A DNA stretch of 64,000 nt, taken from the NCBI GenBank assembly GCA_013178125.1, contig JABLXJ010000016.1:1-64000 (forward strand), read 5' to 3'. The stretch comes from Bacillota bacterium. Its GTDB lineage: Bacteria > Bacillota > SHA-98 > Ch115 > JABLXJ01. Below the pieces are notes generated by a model. That model ran no database searches. It was given only the letters and a program-made list of their open reading frames with translations, and had not been told where the DNA came from. Positions 36,134 to 44,990 of the stretch are shown one piece after another (the first letter of the stretch is position 1; every line of letters begins with the position of its first letter). The position numbers were made by a program, and so were the translations under genes.

Positions 36134-36176
36134 CGGGGTAGGGCACGGCGGGCACACCCTAGCACACCCTACCCCG
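36134..36176 (-). terminator. Stem-loop between SBP3 and its permease (attenuator)
   Basis: CGGGGTAGGG (36134-36143) and CCCTACCCCG (36167-36176) form a perfect 10-bp GC-rich stem around a 23-nt loop, which itself has CACACCCTAG repeats. It lies between the binding-protein and permease genes, as at 26554 and 44923. Confidence 0.65.
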
Positions 36177-36245
36177 AGCCCCCCAAAGTAATCATTCACC
36201 TATCTGGAACTCACTTAGAACCGACTTAGGAAATTGCCATCCTAA

Positions 36246-37508
36246 TTATTGGGAGCGTGGCAGTTTCGCAACTAGCTCCTTGTAGGCATCCTCAGGGGTC
36301 ATGCCCCCCATGCTGATATCTTGCATGACTTTGGAGACTGCGACGGAAACCGCTGCGTAACTGGAGAACCTATCCAAATAGCGCGACTTCCCCAATACCG
36401 CAATCCAGGGCCTGACTTCTGGATGAGCCTGAATCCACGGCGACTCTTCCCAACCTTTCAATCCAGCTACAATTCCCCCCAATTTCAATCTCTTTTCCAC
36501 TATATCAGGGCGGCTCAGAAAAGCAATGAATTTCGATGCCTCCAGTTTGTGTTTTGAAGCCGCGTTTAGGCCGTAGGACCAGGACCACCGTATTGTGCTC
36601 TGGTGCGGCCCGGTAATCCAATCAGTCGCGACCCAGTTCTTTACGATCTTATGGTTATTGATCAGTGGGGTAACCCACATACCTGCAGTGTAAGTTGATG
36701 CAAACCCTCGGGTAAATACATCTGGACTTATCGAGCCAAAGGTGGCTGCGAAATCGGGATTGGCGAATTTAGCAGTGTGTATCGAGTCATAGTAGTATTT
36801 GAGAGCCTTTATTGTCTTTTCTTTGTCCAAAGCCAGGGTTCCGTCGGGATTGTATAAGGTGGTCCCTTCATTGCGCAAAAGAACAGTGAATTGTTGTGTA
36901 TCCCAGAGCTCGTGGTCGTACTTCCACTCGAATCCGGACCTTATCCAGCGACCATTCTGTACTTTCGTCATCTTCTGCATCGCCGTGACCCAGTCCACCG
37001 CATTTGCAGGAGGTTTAGCAAAACCAGCCTCCTTCAGGTGGTCGAGGTTCACCACTAATAGGAGGTTGCACGCATCTTCTGGGACTGCATACAACCCCTC
37101 TTTCCTGAGAAACGGGTCAAGCACACCCGGAACAAATCGGTCGACCACTTCTTTAACGGTTTTAGCCCCGAAAGCGCGGATGTCCAAGGGTGCTACTACG
37201 CCATCGCGAATGTACTCGTTAATAGTCCAGTCGCCGACCCGGAAAACATCTGGGCCTGACCCTCCCGCAATAGCGGTTAGGACCAGCTCGTTATATTGTG
37301 CGCCCGGTTTCTGATAATATTCGACGTGTATATCAGGGTTTTCTTTTTCAAACTGTTTAATAAGTTCCTCATACATGCTCACCAAAAGGGGGTAATTGTG
37401 CCCCCACCAAGTGATGGTTACCTTTTCCGCGGCCAAAATCAACCCAGAACCTAGTCCGACCGCTAGCAAGCAAACCAGCATCAACGCGACAAATGTCCTC
37501 CTCAACAC
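36246..37508 (-). CDS. Sugar ABC transporter substrate-binding protein (SBP3)
   Basis: 420 residues from GTG 37508, with GGGAGGT 7 bases upstream; the frame extends to a GTG at 37517 inside that site. A signal peptide (LVCLLAVGLGSGLILAA) precedes a family 1 binding protein (KVTITWWGHNYPLLVSMYEEL, GSGPDVFRVGDWTINEYI, YAVPEDACNLLLVVN, WSYGLNAASKHKLEASKFIAFL). It should capture a sugar for the permeases at 34300-36091. No lipobox Cys. It is not closely similar to SBP2 or SBP4. Confidence 0.9.
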   Translation of the reverse strand: MLRRTFVALMLVCLLAVGLGSGLILAAEKVTITWWGHNYPLLVSMYEELIKQFEKENPDIHVEYYQKPGAQYNELVLTAIAGGSGPDVFRVGDWTINEYIRDGVVAPLDIRAFGAKTVKEVVDRFVPGVLDPFLRKEGLYAVPEDACNLLLVVNLDHLKEAGFAKPPANAVDWVTAMQKMTKVQNGRWIRSGFEWKYDHELWDTQQFTVLLRNEGTTLYNPDGTLALDKEKTIKALKYYYDSIHTAKFANPDFAATFGSISPDVFTRGFASTYTAGMWVTPLINNHKIVKNWVATDWITGPHQSTIRWSWSYGLNAASKHKLEASKFIAFLSRPDIVEKRLKLGGIVAGLKGWEESPWIQAHPEVRPWIAVLGKSRYLDRFSSYAAVSVAVSKVMQDISMGGMTPEDAYKELVAKLPRSQ

Positions 37509-37687
37509 TATTGACACCTCCCTTTGATGTTGACTGCGCGACTTTACTATCTTTTCTCACTCTTCTCCCACATTCCACTTGTTGCTTCTCTAGATATCTG
37601 GACGCAAGCCGGCCAAACATCACCCTCCTTGATGACGCGATTTTACCTCAATTCCATCTCTAATCCGAGGCGTTCAAGATCATACCG

Positions 37688-38950
37688 TTACTTCGCAACC
37701 ATATTGTCGATTGACCATGAAAGGTCAAGGGTTGGTTGCCTAAAAATCTCTCTCAGCACAAGGGTGCTCGCTCCCACGATACCGGCATCATCTGGATGCA
37801 TAGTCGCAGGGAGCACCCGGAGATTTTGTTTTAATACGTTCATTAATCTATCTTGCACGGCAGCCTGGACGTATTCGGCGAGCCACTCGCCCGCCAAGGC
37901 TAAGTCTCCACCCAATATAATAGTTTGTAGTTCGAAGAGGTCGACCATATTAGCAATTCCAACAGCTAAGTAATCCATAGAACGAAGAAGCTCCCAGCGA
38001 CAGATAGGGTCGCCGTCGTTGGCGGCTAGAATAATCTGTTCACTTGTTGGCTCACCTGGGAGAGCCAAACGCGACGAACTGGAGGGATTATCCGGGGCCA
38101 TCAGGGATTTGAACCTCCGTTCAAGAGCCCTCCCTGAAGCATAGAGTTCCAGACATCCCCTGTTGCCGCAATAACACCTATCTCCGTTCATATCTACGGT
38201 AGTATGACCCAACAAGGCAACGTTTCCGAACCTCCCTTGGTATAATTGGCCGTTCAAGAAAACACCTGCTCCTAGACCATGAACGAAACCGATGTAACCC
38301 ACATTATCGTTATTGGATATCGGCGTCTTTTCTCCCAGCTCCCCTAAAGCCAATACATTGCACAAAGCCTCGATAAAAACCGGAACCCCGAAGTGCATCT
38401 GTAGGCGTGCCCTTATAGGGACGTTCTTCCAATGGGGAGCGCGAGGGCTTTCAAGATAAACACCGGTACGGTTATTCAAGAAACCCGAGAGCCCCAGGCC
38501 GATCCCATATACTTTGTCGCGTGGTATGCGGCCGTTTACGAGCAGGTTTTCAATCTGGGCTATTAGCTGTTGCATGATGGTATCAGCTGAATCGTCCCGC
38601 GACACATAGTAAGTGGCCCGGGCCACAACTTTTCTGCCGAGATCTGTTACGCCCAGACGCACCTTGGGGATCTCAAATTCAACCCCCACCACAAAATGCG
38701 ACTTGCTGGCAAATTCATATAGCACAGGGGCGCGACCTCCTGTTGATGGGCCAAAACCTTGAGGAACTACAAGCTTTGCCCTTTCAAGCCCCCGCAAGTA
38801 ATTGACCACAGTAGGCTTGCTCAGACCTGTCAAGCGCATGATATCATCCACTGCCAATGGTCCGTGAGTTCGAAGCGCCTCAAATACTGAAAACCTGCTG
38901 AGTTCCGCCAGAAACTTCTTCTTTTCTTTGACTTTCTTGTTGAAGACCAT
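37688..38950 (-). CDS. ROK-family transcriptional repressor (ROK1)
   Basis: About 420 residues; the ATG at 38950 has AAGGATG 9 bases upstream (the frame opens at 38980). N-terminal winged helix (FEALRTHGPLAVDDIMRLTG, SKPTVVNYLRGLE) followed by the ROK sugar-kinase-like domain: FVVGVEFEIPKVRLGVTD, GIGLGLSGFL, GYIGFVHGLGAGVFLNGQLY and the zinc motif CYCGNRGCLE. XylR/NagC-like proteins of this type repress sugar genes until the sugar binds. The phosphate-loop DxGxT of true kinases is replaced by EFEIPK, as usual in repressors. It lies between sulfatase-like and SBP3 genes. Confidence 0.92.
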   Translation of the reverse strand: MVFNKKVKEKKKFLAELSRFSVFEALRTHGPLAVDDIMRLTGLSKPTVVNYLRGLERAKLVVPQGFGPSTGGRAPVLYEFASKSHFVVGVEFEIPKVRLGVTDLGRKVVARATYYVSRDDSADTIMQQLIAQIENLLVNGRIPRDKVYGIGLGLSGFLNNRTGVYLESPRAPHWKNVPIRARLQMHFGVPVFIEALCNVLALGELGEKTPISNNDNVGYIGFVHGLGAGVFLNGQLYQGRFGNVALLGHTTVDMNGDRCYCGNRGCLELYASGRALERRFKSLMAPDNPSSSSRLALPGEPTSEQIILAANDGDPICRWELLRSMDYLAVGIANMVDLFELQTIILGGDLALAGEWLAEYVQAAVQDRLMNVLKQNLRVLPATMHPDDAGIVGASTLVLREIFRQPTLDLSWSIDNMVAK

Positions 38951-39059
38951 AGATATCAACATCCTTGATAATTTCAACAAAGTCGTTCCTAGCTGCTAGA
39001 TAGGAGAGTACTTTCAAAAGAAGAGAACCCCCTGCGAAGGAATAGCGAACCCGAGATAA

Positions 39060-40451
39060 TCAGCAGCCCGCGAGATTCTTTCGGTGTACCGCTTCCGCAA
39101 AACGTCGCAGTTTAAGTTCGAGAGCATCGGCCACCTCTGTCTCGCTAGAAATGAGATTGTGTTGCTCACCGCGGTCTTGCCGACGATTATAGAACTCGGG
39201 TTTCCATTGGGGATCCACGGGATGTAAGTAGGTCCAATCCCTGGTTCTGATGCCCCACTGTGCGTTATGGTGTGCTGTCACGGCAAAGTCACGAATGCTT
39301 TCAACCTCTCCACGCATGATGGGGAGAAGGCTTTTACCATCAAGATCTATCTCTCGCTTGCTTACAATAATATCCTGCGGGAAGGTGAGTTTTACAGGCG
39401 CCAGAAATGGCAACTCAAGATGTCGGTCAATTCTAAGAGCATCGAGAATCGTCGGCATAAGATCCGGTGGCTGAACAAACGCTGGGAACCGCTTCCCCGC
39501 CCCCCAGCCCTCTGGGTGACGTATGAGCCAGGGAATATGCGCAAGTTCCTCGTAATTCCAGGGGAGGGCCTTCCTGATGATACCGTGTTCTCCAAACGGC
39601 TCACCGTGATCGCTCGTGAACATGATCAAGCTGTTATCATATATTCCAAGCTCCCGAATCCGATCCAAGAGAATTCCAACCCATTTATCCACAAAGCTAA
39701 CCTCTCCAGCATAAAGAGCCTTTGTGTGTTCCAGCTCGCGATGAGTCATATACCCTTCGATAGGCCCAGGGATTGGGTCGATTAGCTCCTGGCCCTTATA
39801 TTCGGGGTCATACATCTCACGAAAAGGTGATGGCGGATCCCACGGCTCATGAGGGTCAAAGGAATCCACCCAGAGGAAGATTCTATCTTTCTGCTTCTTA
39901 GTTACATTTTCTAGCCACCGGATAGCCTCCTTGATGACCCTCGGAAGACACCAGTCTTCCTCCGTCTTATACCAGCTCCGATTCCGCATGTACTGCACAA
40001 AACGCTGCCTCCACATATCGTCCGTGGAGTCTCCTTTAAGCCGATGAAAGGTGTCGATATCAACCTTGATGGAATCATCCATGATCCAATGATCATATTC
40101 TTGACCCCTCACCCAGACCACCGTGTCGAACCCTCGGCCACAATTGTACACAGGCTTATGCATATGGTAGGTATCAGAGACCAGGCACGAAGTCATTCCC
40201 TGATCCCAAAGGACCTCGGCAAGGGTATAATCCCACGGCTCAAAGTGTTGCCAGCCGCGCAGGGTGAATAGATAAAGCCCGGTCCACCAGGATGTCCTGC
40301 ACGGAAGCGTCGGAAGGTTTTCGCTATAAGCCTCCTCAAAAAGCGCAGATTCCCTTGCGAGTCGATCGATATTCGGCGTTTTTACCCTGCTTCCATAACA
40401 GCCTACATGGTCTGCCCGCAGGCTGTCGGCCACGATTACGATAACATTCAT
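39060..40451 (-). CDS. Sulfatase/alkaline-phosphatase superfamily hydrolase with Thr at the nucleophile position
   Basis: 463 residues. N-terminal metal motif MNVIVIVADSLRADHVGCYG, late metal motif FTSDHGEPFGEHG, and the shared segment LWVDSFDPHEPWDPPSPF, which is also in the protein at 20014-21384. The C/S-x-P-x-R signature reads T-L-P-C-R (Thr48, codon 40308-40310), so formylglycine formation is not possible at that site even though an anSME-like gene is next door. Thr suggests a phosphatase or phosphodiesterase-like reaction. No signal peptide. Upstream are the anSME and mutarotase-like genes, downstream ROK1, all on one strand. Confidence 0.85.
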   Translation of the reverse strand: MNVIVIVADSLRADHVGCYGSRVKTPNIDRLARESALFEEAYSENLPTLPCRTSWWTGLYLFTLRGWQHFEPWDYTLAEVLWDQGMTSCLVSDTYHMHKPVYNCGRGFDTVVWVRGQEYDHWIMDDSIKVDIDTFHRLKGDSTDDMWRQRFVQYMRNRSWYKTEEDWCLPRVIKEAIRWLENVTKKQKDRIFLWVDSFDPHEPWDPPSPFREMYDPEYKGQELIDPIPGPIEGYMTHRELEHTKALYAGEVSFVDKWVGILLDRIRELGIYDNSLIMFTSDHGEPFGEHGIIRKALPWNYEELAHIPWLIRHPEGWGAGKRFPAFVQPPDLMPTILDALRIDRHLELPFLAPVKLTFPQDIIVSKREIDLDGKSLLPIMRGEVESIRDFAVTAHHNAQWGIRTRDWTYLHPVDPQWKPEFYNRRQDRGEQHNLISSETEVADALELKLRRFAEAVHRKNLAGC

Positions 40452-40600
40452 TCTTCAAGAACCTCCAGCTTCGCTTCTCTCCATTTTTCCCCATCTTTTA
40501 GTAACACTTCGCCATGCCCAACATGAAATTACGAAAAGAACGAATAAGGAATATAGACATCGGTATCTTCGGGTGGCTTACGCCAGCACTTATTATAAAT

Positions 40601-40615
40601 AACTTTATTAAAGTT
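40601..40615. promoter_or_regulatory. Candidate ROK operator palindrome
   Basis: AACTTTA-T-TAAAGTT is a perfect 7-bp inverted repeat about 150 bp upstream of the sulfatase-like gene, in an AT-rich gap (40452-40698). Size and AT-rich composition resemble XylR-type ROK operators. No promoter was clearly placed. Confidence 0.35.
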
Positions 40616-40698
40616 ACTTCGATGAAGTTTTGCAAATTCCTGCTTATGTTGGGAACTTTTTTGACTGCTATTATTTATTTCGCCCCTTCCCTTACTCA

Positions 40699-41844
40699 CT
40701 AAACGCGATATGCGTTGTAATTCGGCAGTCTGTGCTGATTTATCAGGTCAACAAGGGTGTCCACAGCCACCGGGAAAAACTCCCGATAAGCATCGCACAG
40801 GAAATCGACCTGGGCTGCGTCACCGTTTCCAAAACCCCGATTGCGAGGACAACCACCATGACATAGATCGAACCAGCGGCAATCTTTACATCTTGGCGGT
40901 CGACAAAATGCTGATGCCCGATTGTAAAATATCTTCGCAAGCGGACTATTAATCATTTCCTCCAGGGATTGTTCCATGATATTGCCTAATCTCCACTCAT
41001 CTTCAACATAAAAGTCGCATGGGTATGCCCCACCATCGTAATCCACCACAACCTTGCCGTCGCACCGTCCCCTGAGGATGCAAAGATCTGGCCCAACTCC
41101 GAGAAGTGCCTGAACTAGATTATCAAAAAGCTGGATGCTGATCCGATGGCCTCCATACAGATCCTCGATCCATTGAGTGAAGATTACCTTCAGGAATTGA
41201 GCATAATCCTCAGGAGTCACGCTAAAGGCGGCCAGATCGCCTGTCCTTGGATTTCTCTCTATACATGGGATAAACTGTAAATAAGAAAAACCCTGGCTAC
41301 GAAGGAAGTTGTATATACGCATCGGATGACGCGCTGTGTAATTATTGACAACCGCCAGGATATTGAAATCAGCTCCGCACCTCTTTAACAGGTTAATCCC
41401 CTGCATCACCCTGTTATAACTTCCGCGACCCGCGACATCCAATCGATAACGATCATGTTCCTCTTTGGGACCGTCTAAACTCACTCCGACAAGAAAGCGA
41501 TTTTCCTTGAAAAAAGTCGCCCATTCCTCGGTGAGCAAGATCGCATTTGTCTGAATACAGTTGAAGACTTCCTGGCCCCTCCGGCGATACTTATCTTGGA
41601 GACGAAGAGCCTGTCTGAAAAAGTCCAGGCCCATTAAAAGTGGTTCTCCGCCTTGCCAGCCAAATATGCATTGCCTCTCGGAATACTCAAGGCATCTGCT
41701 AATTAAGTGTTCGAGCACTTCCGTGCTCATGCGATGTCTCTTCTCAGAAACGTTCTGCGCCTTCCCCAAATGGACGAAACAGTACTCACACCTTAAATTA
41801 CAATCGCCTGACGCCGGTTTAATGAGAACAAATAATGAGAGCAA
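40699..41844 (-). CDS. Anaerobic sulfatase-maturase-like radical SAM/SPASM enzyme
   Basis: About 382 residues. TTG 41844 is preferred, with GGAG 8 bases upstream; the frame opens at GTG 41853. Radical SAM motif CNLRCEYC near the N-terminus (LIKPASGDCNLRCEYCFV), QGGEPLL, TNAILL, GVSLDGPKEEHDRYR, and a SPASM domain whose Cys series (CILRGRC, YPCDFY, CRPPRCKDCRWFDLCHGGCP) binds two more clusters. anSME turns the sulfatase active-site Cys or Ser into formylglycine without oxygen. In this window only the sulfatase at 47751-49211 has a modifiable Cys, so that is the obvious client. Confidence 0.92.
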   Translation of the reverse strand: MLSLFVLIKPASGDCNLRCEYCFVHLGKAQNVSEKRHRMSTEVLEHLISRCLEYSERQCIFGWQGGEPLLMGLDFFRQALRLQDKYRRRGQEVFNCIQTNAILLTEEWATFFKENRFLVGVSLDGPKEEHDRYRLDVAGRGSYNRVMQGINLLKRCGADFNILAVVNNYTARHPMRIYNFLRSQGFSYLQFIPCIERNPRTGDLAAFSVTPEDYAQFLKVIFTQWIEDLYGGHRISIQLFDNLVQALLGVGPDLCILRGRCDGKVVVDYDGGAYPCDFYVEDEWRLGNIMEQSLEEMINSPLAKIFYNRASAFCRPPRCKDCRWFDLCHGGCPRNRGFGNGDAAQVDFLCDAYREFFPVAVDTLVDLINQHRLPNYNAYRV

Positions 41845-41955
41845 GCTCTTCACTCCAAATATTTCAAATTCACATCATCAACCCATATCAATGCTTCTAA
41901 CCCAGATGCCAGCTACCTGATCCGATGCTGGAATCGGTACCGCCCTTCACCGCCG

Positions 41956-43029
41956 CTATTTTTCAATTACCCGCCCATCCGGCGTGATCCTTTTAAGCCC
42001 CTTATAACTTGCATACACCAAGGCCTTCAGTGTGGTCTGAATGCTAGCACTCGCCTTAATGAAAAGCGTATCGCCCTTTTCACTCGCCTCGGCAATTGTC
42101 CGGCTTGATGTTGACCACGGCTCCAATGCAATATTATAGGTCCGGCCATACCATGGATAGTCCAGATGTCCCTTATAAACCTGCCAAAAGACAATACATG
42201 GGAAGACCTCTTTATCCCAGACCAGCCCGAACCCGAGTCCGAGTTTGGTATTTGTTATGCCGTACCATCCCTCTTCCAGCTGAGTCAGCCGAACTATGTC
42301 TGCGCTTTTGCTTTCCGGCGGCGGAATCTTGCTCAGGTCTACCAGCCCACCATGCTCCCCCTGAGCAATAGGCCACTGGAAACTCTGTCCGTTCACCAAG
42401 CGATTGTTGGCCCCACCGAGGTTAGTTACTACACCCATTCGAGCCGGGAGGTCAACAACGCAAGCCTCGCTCAAGAATGGCTTGCCCAAGGCTGGGTGAT
42501 GTCCCCAAAATAGCGGGAGGTCTACCTCCCCTTCATTGGTGACCATCTCCTTTATCTCCAGAACTGACGAGCCCGACTGGAGAGATAATTCCTTCTCCAC
42601 ATAGAAAGGCGTGCGGACGGTACGCACCCATAGCTTCAGGGTAATCCTTTCAGGCCTATCTTCAAGGATCGTGTAATTCCAAGCCAGCAAAGGGGTCTCC
42701 CCGTGTAGACCGAACTCGGTTCCCCAGAAAGAACACGGTCTACCTCCCGAAGGCATAAGCTCCTGCCAACCACCCTCATAATAATCAGAGAAGGAGCCTT
42801 CTTTGCTGGCAATTGTCGGGACAAAGGTCTTCGGGTCTTTTACTCCCAACGGTGAACGCCACATGAAATCCACATCCAACGGCTTATAGAGGAACTCGAA
42901 GATGTCTGAGCCCTTGTCTACCAGGATGCTAATGCGAAGTTTCTCATTCTCCATGGTCACAGTCCTAAGGCCGCGATAAATGTACTCGAAAAAGCGACAA
43001 CCATAGTTTCGTTCGTGGATGTAATCCAT
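41956..43029 (-). CDS. Galactose-mutarotase-fold protein (aldose epimerase/DUF4432-like)
   Basis: 357 residues from the ATG at 43029 with GGGGGG 6 bases before it. Beta-rich sequence with EKLRISILVDKGSDIFEFLY, GGWQELMPSGG, FWGTEFGLHGETPLLAW, FWGHHPALGKPFL and a C-terminal ALEPWSTSSRTIAEA. The paired His (GLHGE and GHHPALG) and late Glu fit an aldose 1-epimerase-like active site. It probably works on a sugar released by the island's hydrolases; exact reaction unknown. It follows the SBP4 importer genes and precedes the anSME-like gene. Confidence 0.8.
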   Translation of the reverse strand: MDYIHERNYGCRFFEYIYRGLRTVTMENEKLRISILVDKGSDIFEFLYKPLDVDFMWRSPLGVKDPKTFVPTIASKEGSFSDYYEGGWQELMPSGGRPCSFWGTEFGLHGETPLLAWNYTILEDRPERITLKLWVRTVRTPFYVEKELSLQSGSSVLEIKEMVTNEGEVDLPLFWGHHPALGKPFLSEACVVDLPARMGVVTNLGGANNRLVNGQSFQWPIAQGEHGGLVDLSKIPPPESKSADIVRLTQLEEGWYGITNTKLGLGFGLVWDKEVFPCIVFWQVYKGHLDYPWYGRTYNIALEPWSTSSRTIAEASEKGDTLFIKASASIQTTLKALVYASYKGLKRITPDGRVIEK

Positions 43030-43065
43030 TTTCAACCCCCCGGAACCTACATGATCTCCCCATGA

Positions 43066-43112
43066 TCTTAGATAGATTAGATAGATTTAAATAGAATTAG
43101 ATAGATCTTGAA
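43066..43112. repeat. TAGATAGAT-type short tandem repeats
   Basis: The gap between the mutarotase-like gene and the permease is made of TTAGATAGATTAGATAGATT-like units with small variations (TAGAT period). It probably arose by slippage. No gene or clear signal is present apart from the downstream ribosome-binding site. Confidence 0.6.
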
Positions 43113-43132
43113 GCAAATCTGTGAGATGAATC

Positions 43133-43966
43133 CTACTGTTTAACCGCGCCTAGAGTCAAGCCCTTTACCAGGTATTTTTGCACGAACGCCACAAAAAAGA
43201 GGGCCGGCAGCGTAGCCAGAAAAGCAGCTGCGCTCATTTCGCCGTACTTTACGCCATATTCCTGCACGAAATTTGCGATCCCAACCGGGACGGTCATAGC
43301 GTTCGCCGTGGACGTCAACGACAAAGCAAAGAGAAATTCGTTCCAATTAAAGACAAAAGTAAGAACCGCAGTAGCCGCAAGCCCAGGAGCTGTCAAGGGA
43401 AGCACAACGCGACGGAAACAAGCTGCTTTTGTACACCCATCAATGTACGCGCTTTCCTCCAGCTCACGCGGGACTTCATTGAAGAATGACCGCATCATCC
43501 ATATTGCAAAAGGCATATTAAGGATCAGATAGACCAGAACCAAACCCCAACGAGTATTATATAATCCCAACTCAGACACGATTACGTAGAACGGACCAAC
43601 CATAGTAACTGGCGGGATTATCTGAAAAAATAAAATCCAATTAAGCACACCAGAGCGAGTGAGTTGCCCCCAGCGAAATCGGTCAAGGCTATACGCCCCA
43701 AGCGAGCCTATGCTGACGCAAGCCAAGGTAGCGAGTATTGCGACAATTAAGCTGTTGCCGAAAAGTGCAGGGAAATCGGAGCCACGATCAAAGAACAGTC
43801 GATAATAATTGATCAGGGTTGGCCTAAAGGTCCAGGTGAAATTCACAATGTCCCTGAAGTACTTAAGCGAATTTAAGAGAATCCAAATAAAGGGAATCAG
43901 GGTTATAATACATGCCATCCATAGAACAATATGACGCATAACTTCAGAAAAGCGCAGCCGACTCAT
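43133..43966 (-). CDS. Sugar ABC transporter permease (MalG/UgpE type)
   Basis: 277 residues, six membrane helices. The EAA loop is ELEESAYIDGCTKAACFRRV, and the C-terminus is QKYLVKGLTLGAVKQ. It follows its partner permease by 4 bp. It is the paralogue of the gene at 27494-28306. Confidence 0.93.
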   Translation of the reverse strand: MSRLRFSEVMRHIVLWMACIITLIPFIWILLNSLKYFRDIVNFTWTFRPTLINYYRLFFDRGSDFPALFGNSLIVAILATLACVSIGSLGAYSLDRFRWGQLTRSGVLNWILFFQIIPPVTMVGPFYVIVSELGLYNTRWGLVLVYLILNMPFAIWMMRSFFNEVPRELEESAYIDGCTKAACFRRVVLPLTAPGLAATAVLTFVFNWNEFLFALSLTSTANAMTVPVGIANFVQEYGVKYGEMSAAAFLATLPALFFVAFVQKYLVKGLTLGAVKQ

Positions 43967-43970
43967 AAAC

Positions 43971-44876
43971 TCATACTCCTTCCCTGCGGAGCATCCTTTG
44001 ATAGGTCAGTATAAACATCATAACCACGGCGATAACCAAAATAGATAGAAAAGCGCCATACCCCATTTGGTATTGATTGAAAAATACTCGGTAGATATAC
44101 GTACTCGTCACTTCCGTGGCGGTCCCCGGACCGCCACTAGTCAATAAGAATATTTCATCAAATACCTTAAATGCATACAGGGTTCGGAACATGACCGCTA
44201 CTGCTATAGTTGGTTTCAGCAGCGGCAATGTAACGTAGAGAAAGGCATGGAGATCAGACGCTCCATCAACCTTCGCTGCCTCAAAAGGCTCGGATGGGAG
44301 GGCTTGCAATCCTGCAAGAAGTATCAAGAATACATAAGATGTCCAATGCCATACGTCTACAGCAATGACTGCCACCATGGCCAAGCGAATATCAGATAGC
44401 CATGTTTGGCCGGGTAAAGCCATGCGTTGTAGGAGGGCATTAATCAATCCGAAATTCGGGTTATACATTAAACGCCAGACCGTGCTGATGGCGATAGGAG
44501 GGACAAGAATTGGCAAAATCAGTATAGCTCGATAAAAATTAGCCATACGTTTAACAGTGTTGGCAACCAAAGCCAAACCCAACCCCAATATCAATTCCAA
44601 TCCGACCGTGGCGATAACGAAGATAAGAGTATTCTTTAGAGCTATGATAAAAATCTTGTCAGCAAGAACTTTATAGAGATTAGCTAGACCCGAGTACGCC
44701 CATATAAATCTCCCACCAGATAAAGACAATGTTGAAACGCTCATCCTTAATAGTTCGGCGAACGGATAGACAGTAAACAGGAGTAAGATTATGAAAAGCG
44801 GAATAAGTGCCCAATATTTGAAGCCAACATCGAACCAACGGGCAATATATTCCTTACGAGGTGAATTGAGGGCCAT
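43971..44876 (-). CDS. Sugar ABC transporter permease (MalF/UgpA type)
   Basis: 301 residues, six membrane helices. The EAA loop is PFEAAKVDGASDLHAFLYVT, then TSGGPGTATEVTSTYIYR. AGGAGGG lies before the ATG. A stem-loop separates it from the SBP4 gene. It is the paralogue of the gene at 26626-27468. Confidence 0.93.
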   Translation of the reverse strand: MALNSPRKEYIARWFDVGFKYWALIPLFIILLLFTVYPFAELLRMSVSTLSLSGGRFIWAYSGLANLYKVLADKIFIIALKNTLIFVIATVGLELILGLGLALVANTVKRMANFYRAILILPILVPPIAISTVWRLMYNPNFGLINALLQRMALPGQTWLSDIRLAMVAVIAVDVWHWTSYVFLILLAGLQALPSEPFEAAKVDGASDLHAFLYVTLPLLKPTIAVAVMFRTLYAFKVFDEIFLLTSGGPGTATEVTSTYIYRVFFNQYQMGYGAFLSILVIAVVMMFILTYQRMLRREGV

Positions 44877-44922
44877 ACGTTTCCCTCCTTAGGATTTAGA
44901 CATGACGCAAGTTTTTCGAATA

Positions 44923-44946
44923 GGGGAGCCCCGCCACGGGCCCCCC
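44923..44946 (-). terminator. Stem-loop between SBP4 and its permease (attenuator)
   Basis: GGGGAGCCCC (44923-44932) can pair with GGGCCCCCC (44938-44946) with one wobble pair, giving a 9-bp very GC-rich stem with a 5-nt loop inside AT-rich DNA, followed on the minus strand by TATTCG. It lies between the binding-protein and permease genes. Confidence 0.6.
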
Positions 44947-44990
44947 ATCGTTCGATGAGTTCCAACCCCATTGCCAGAGATATATTCACA

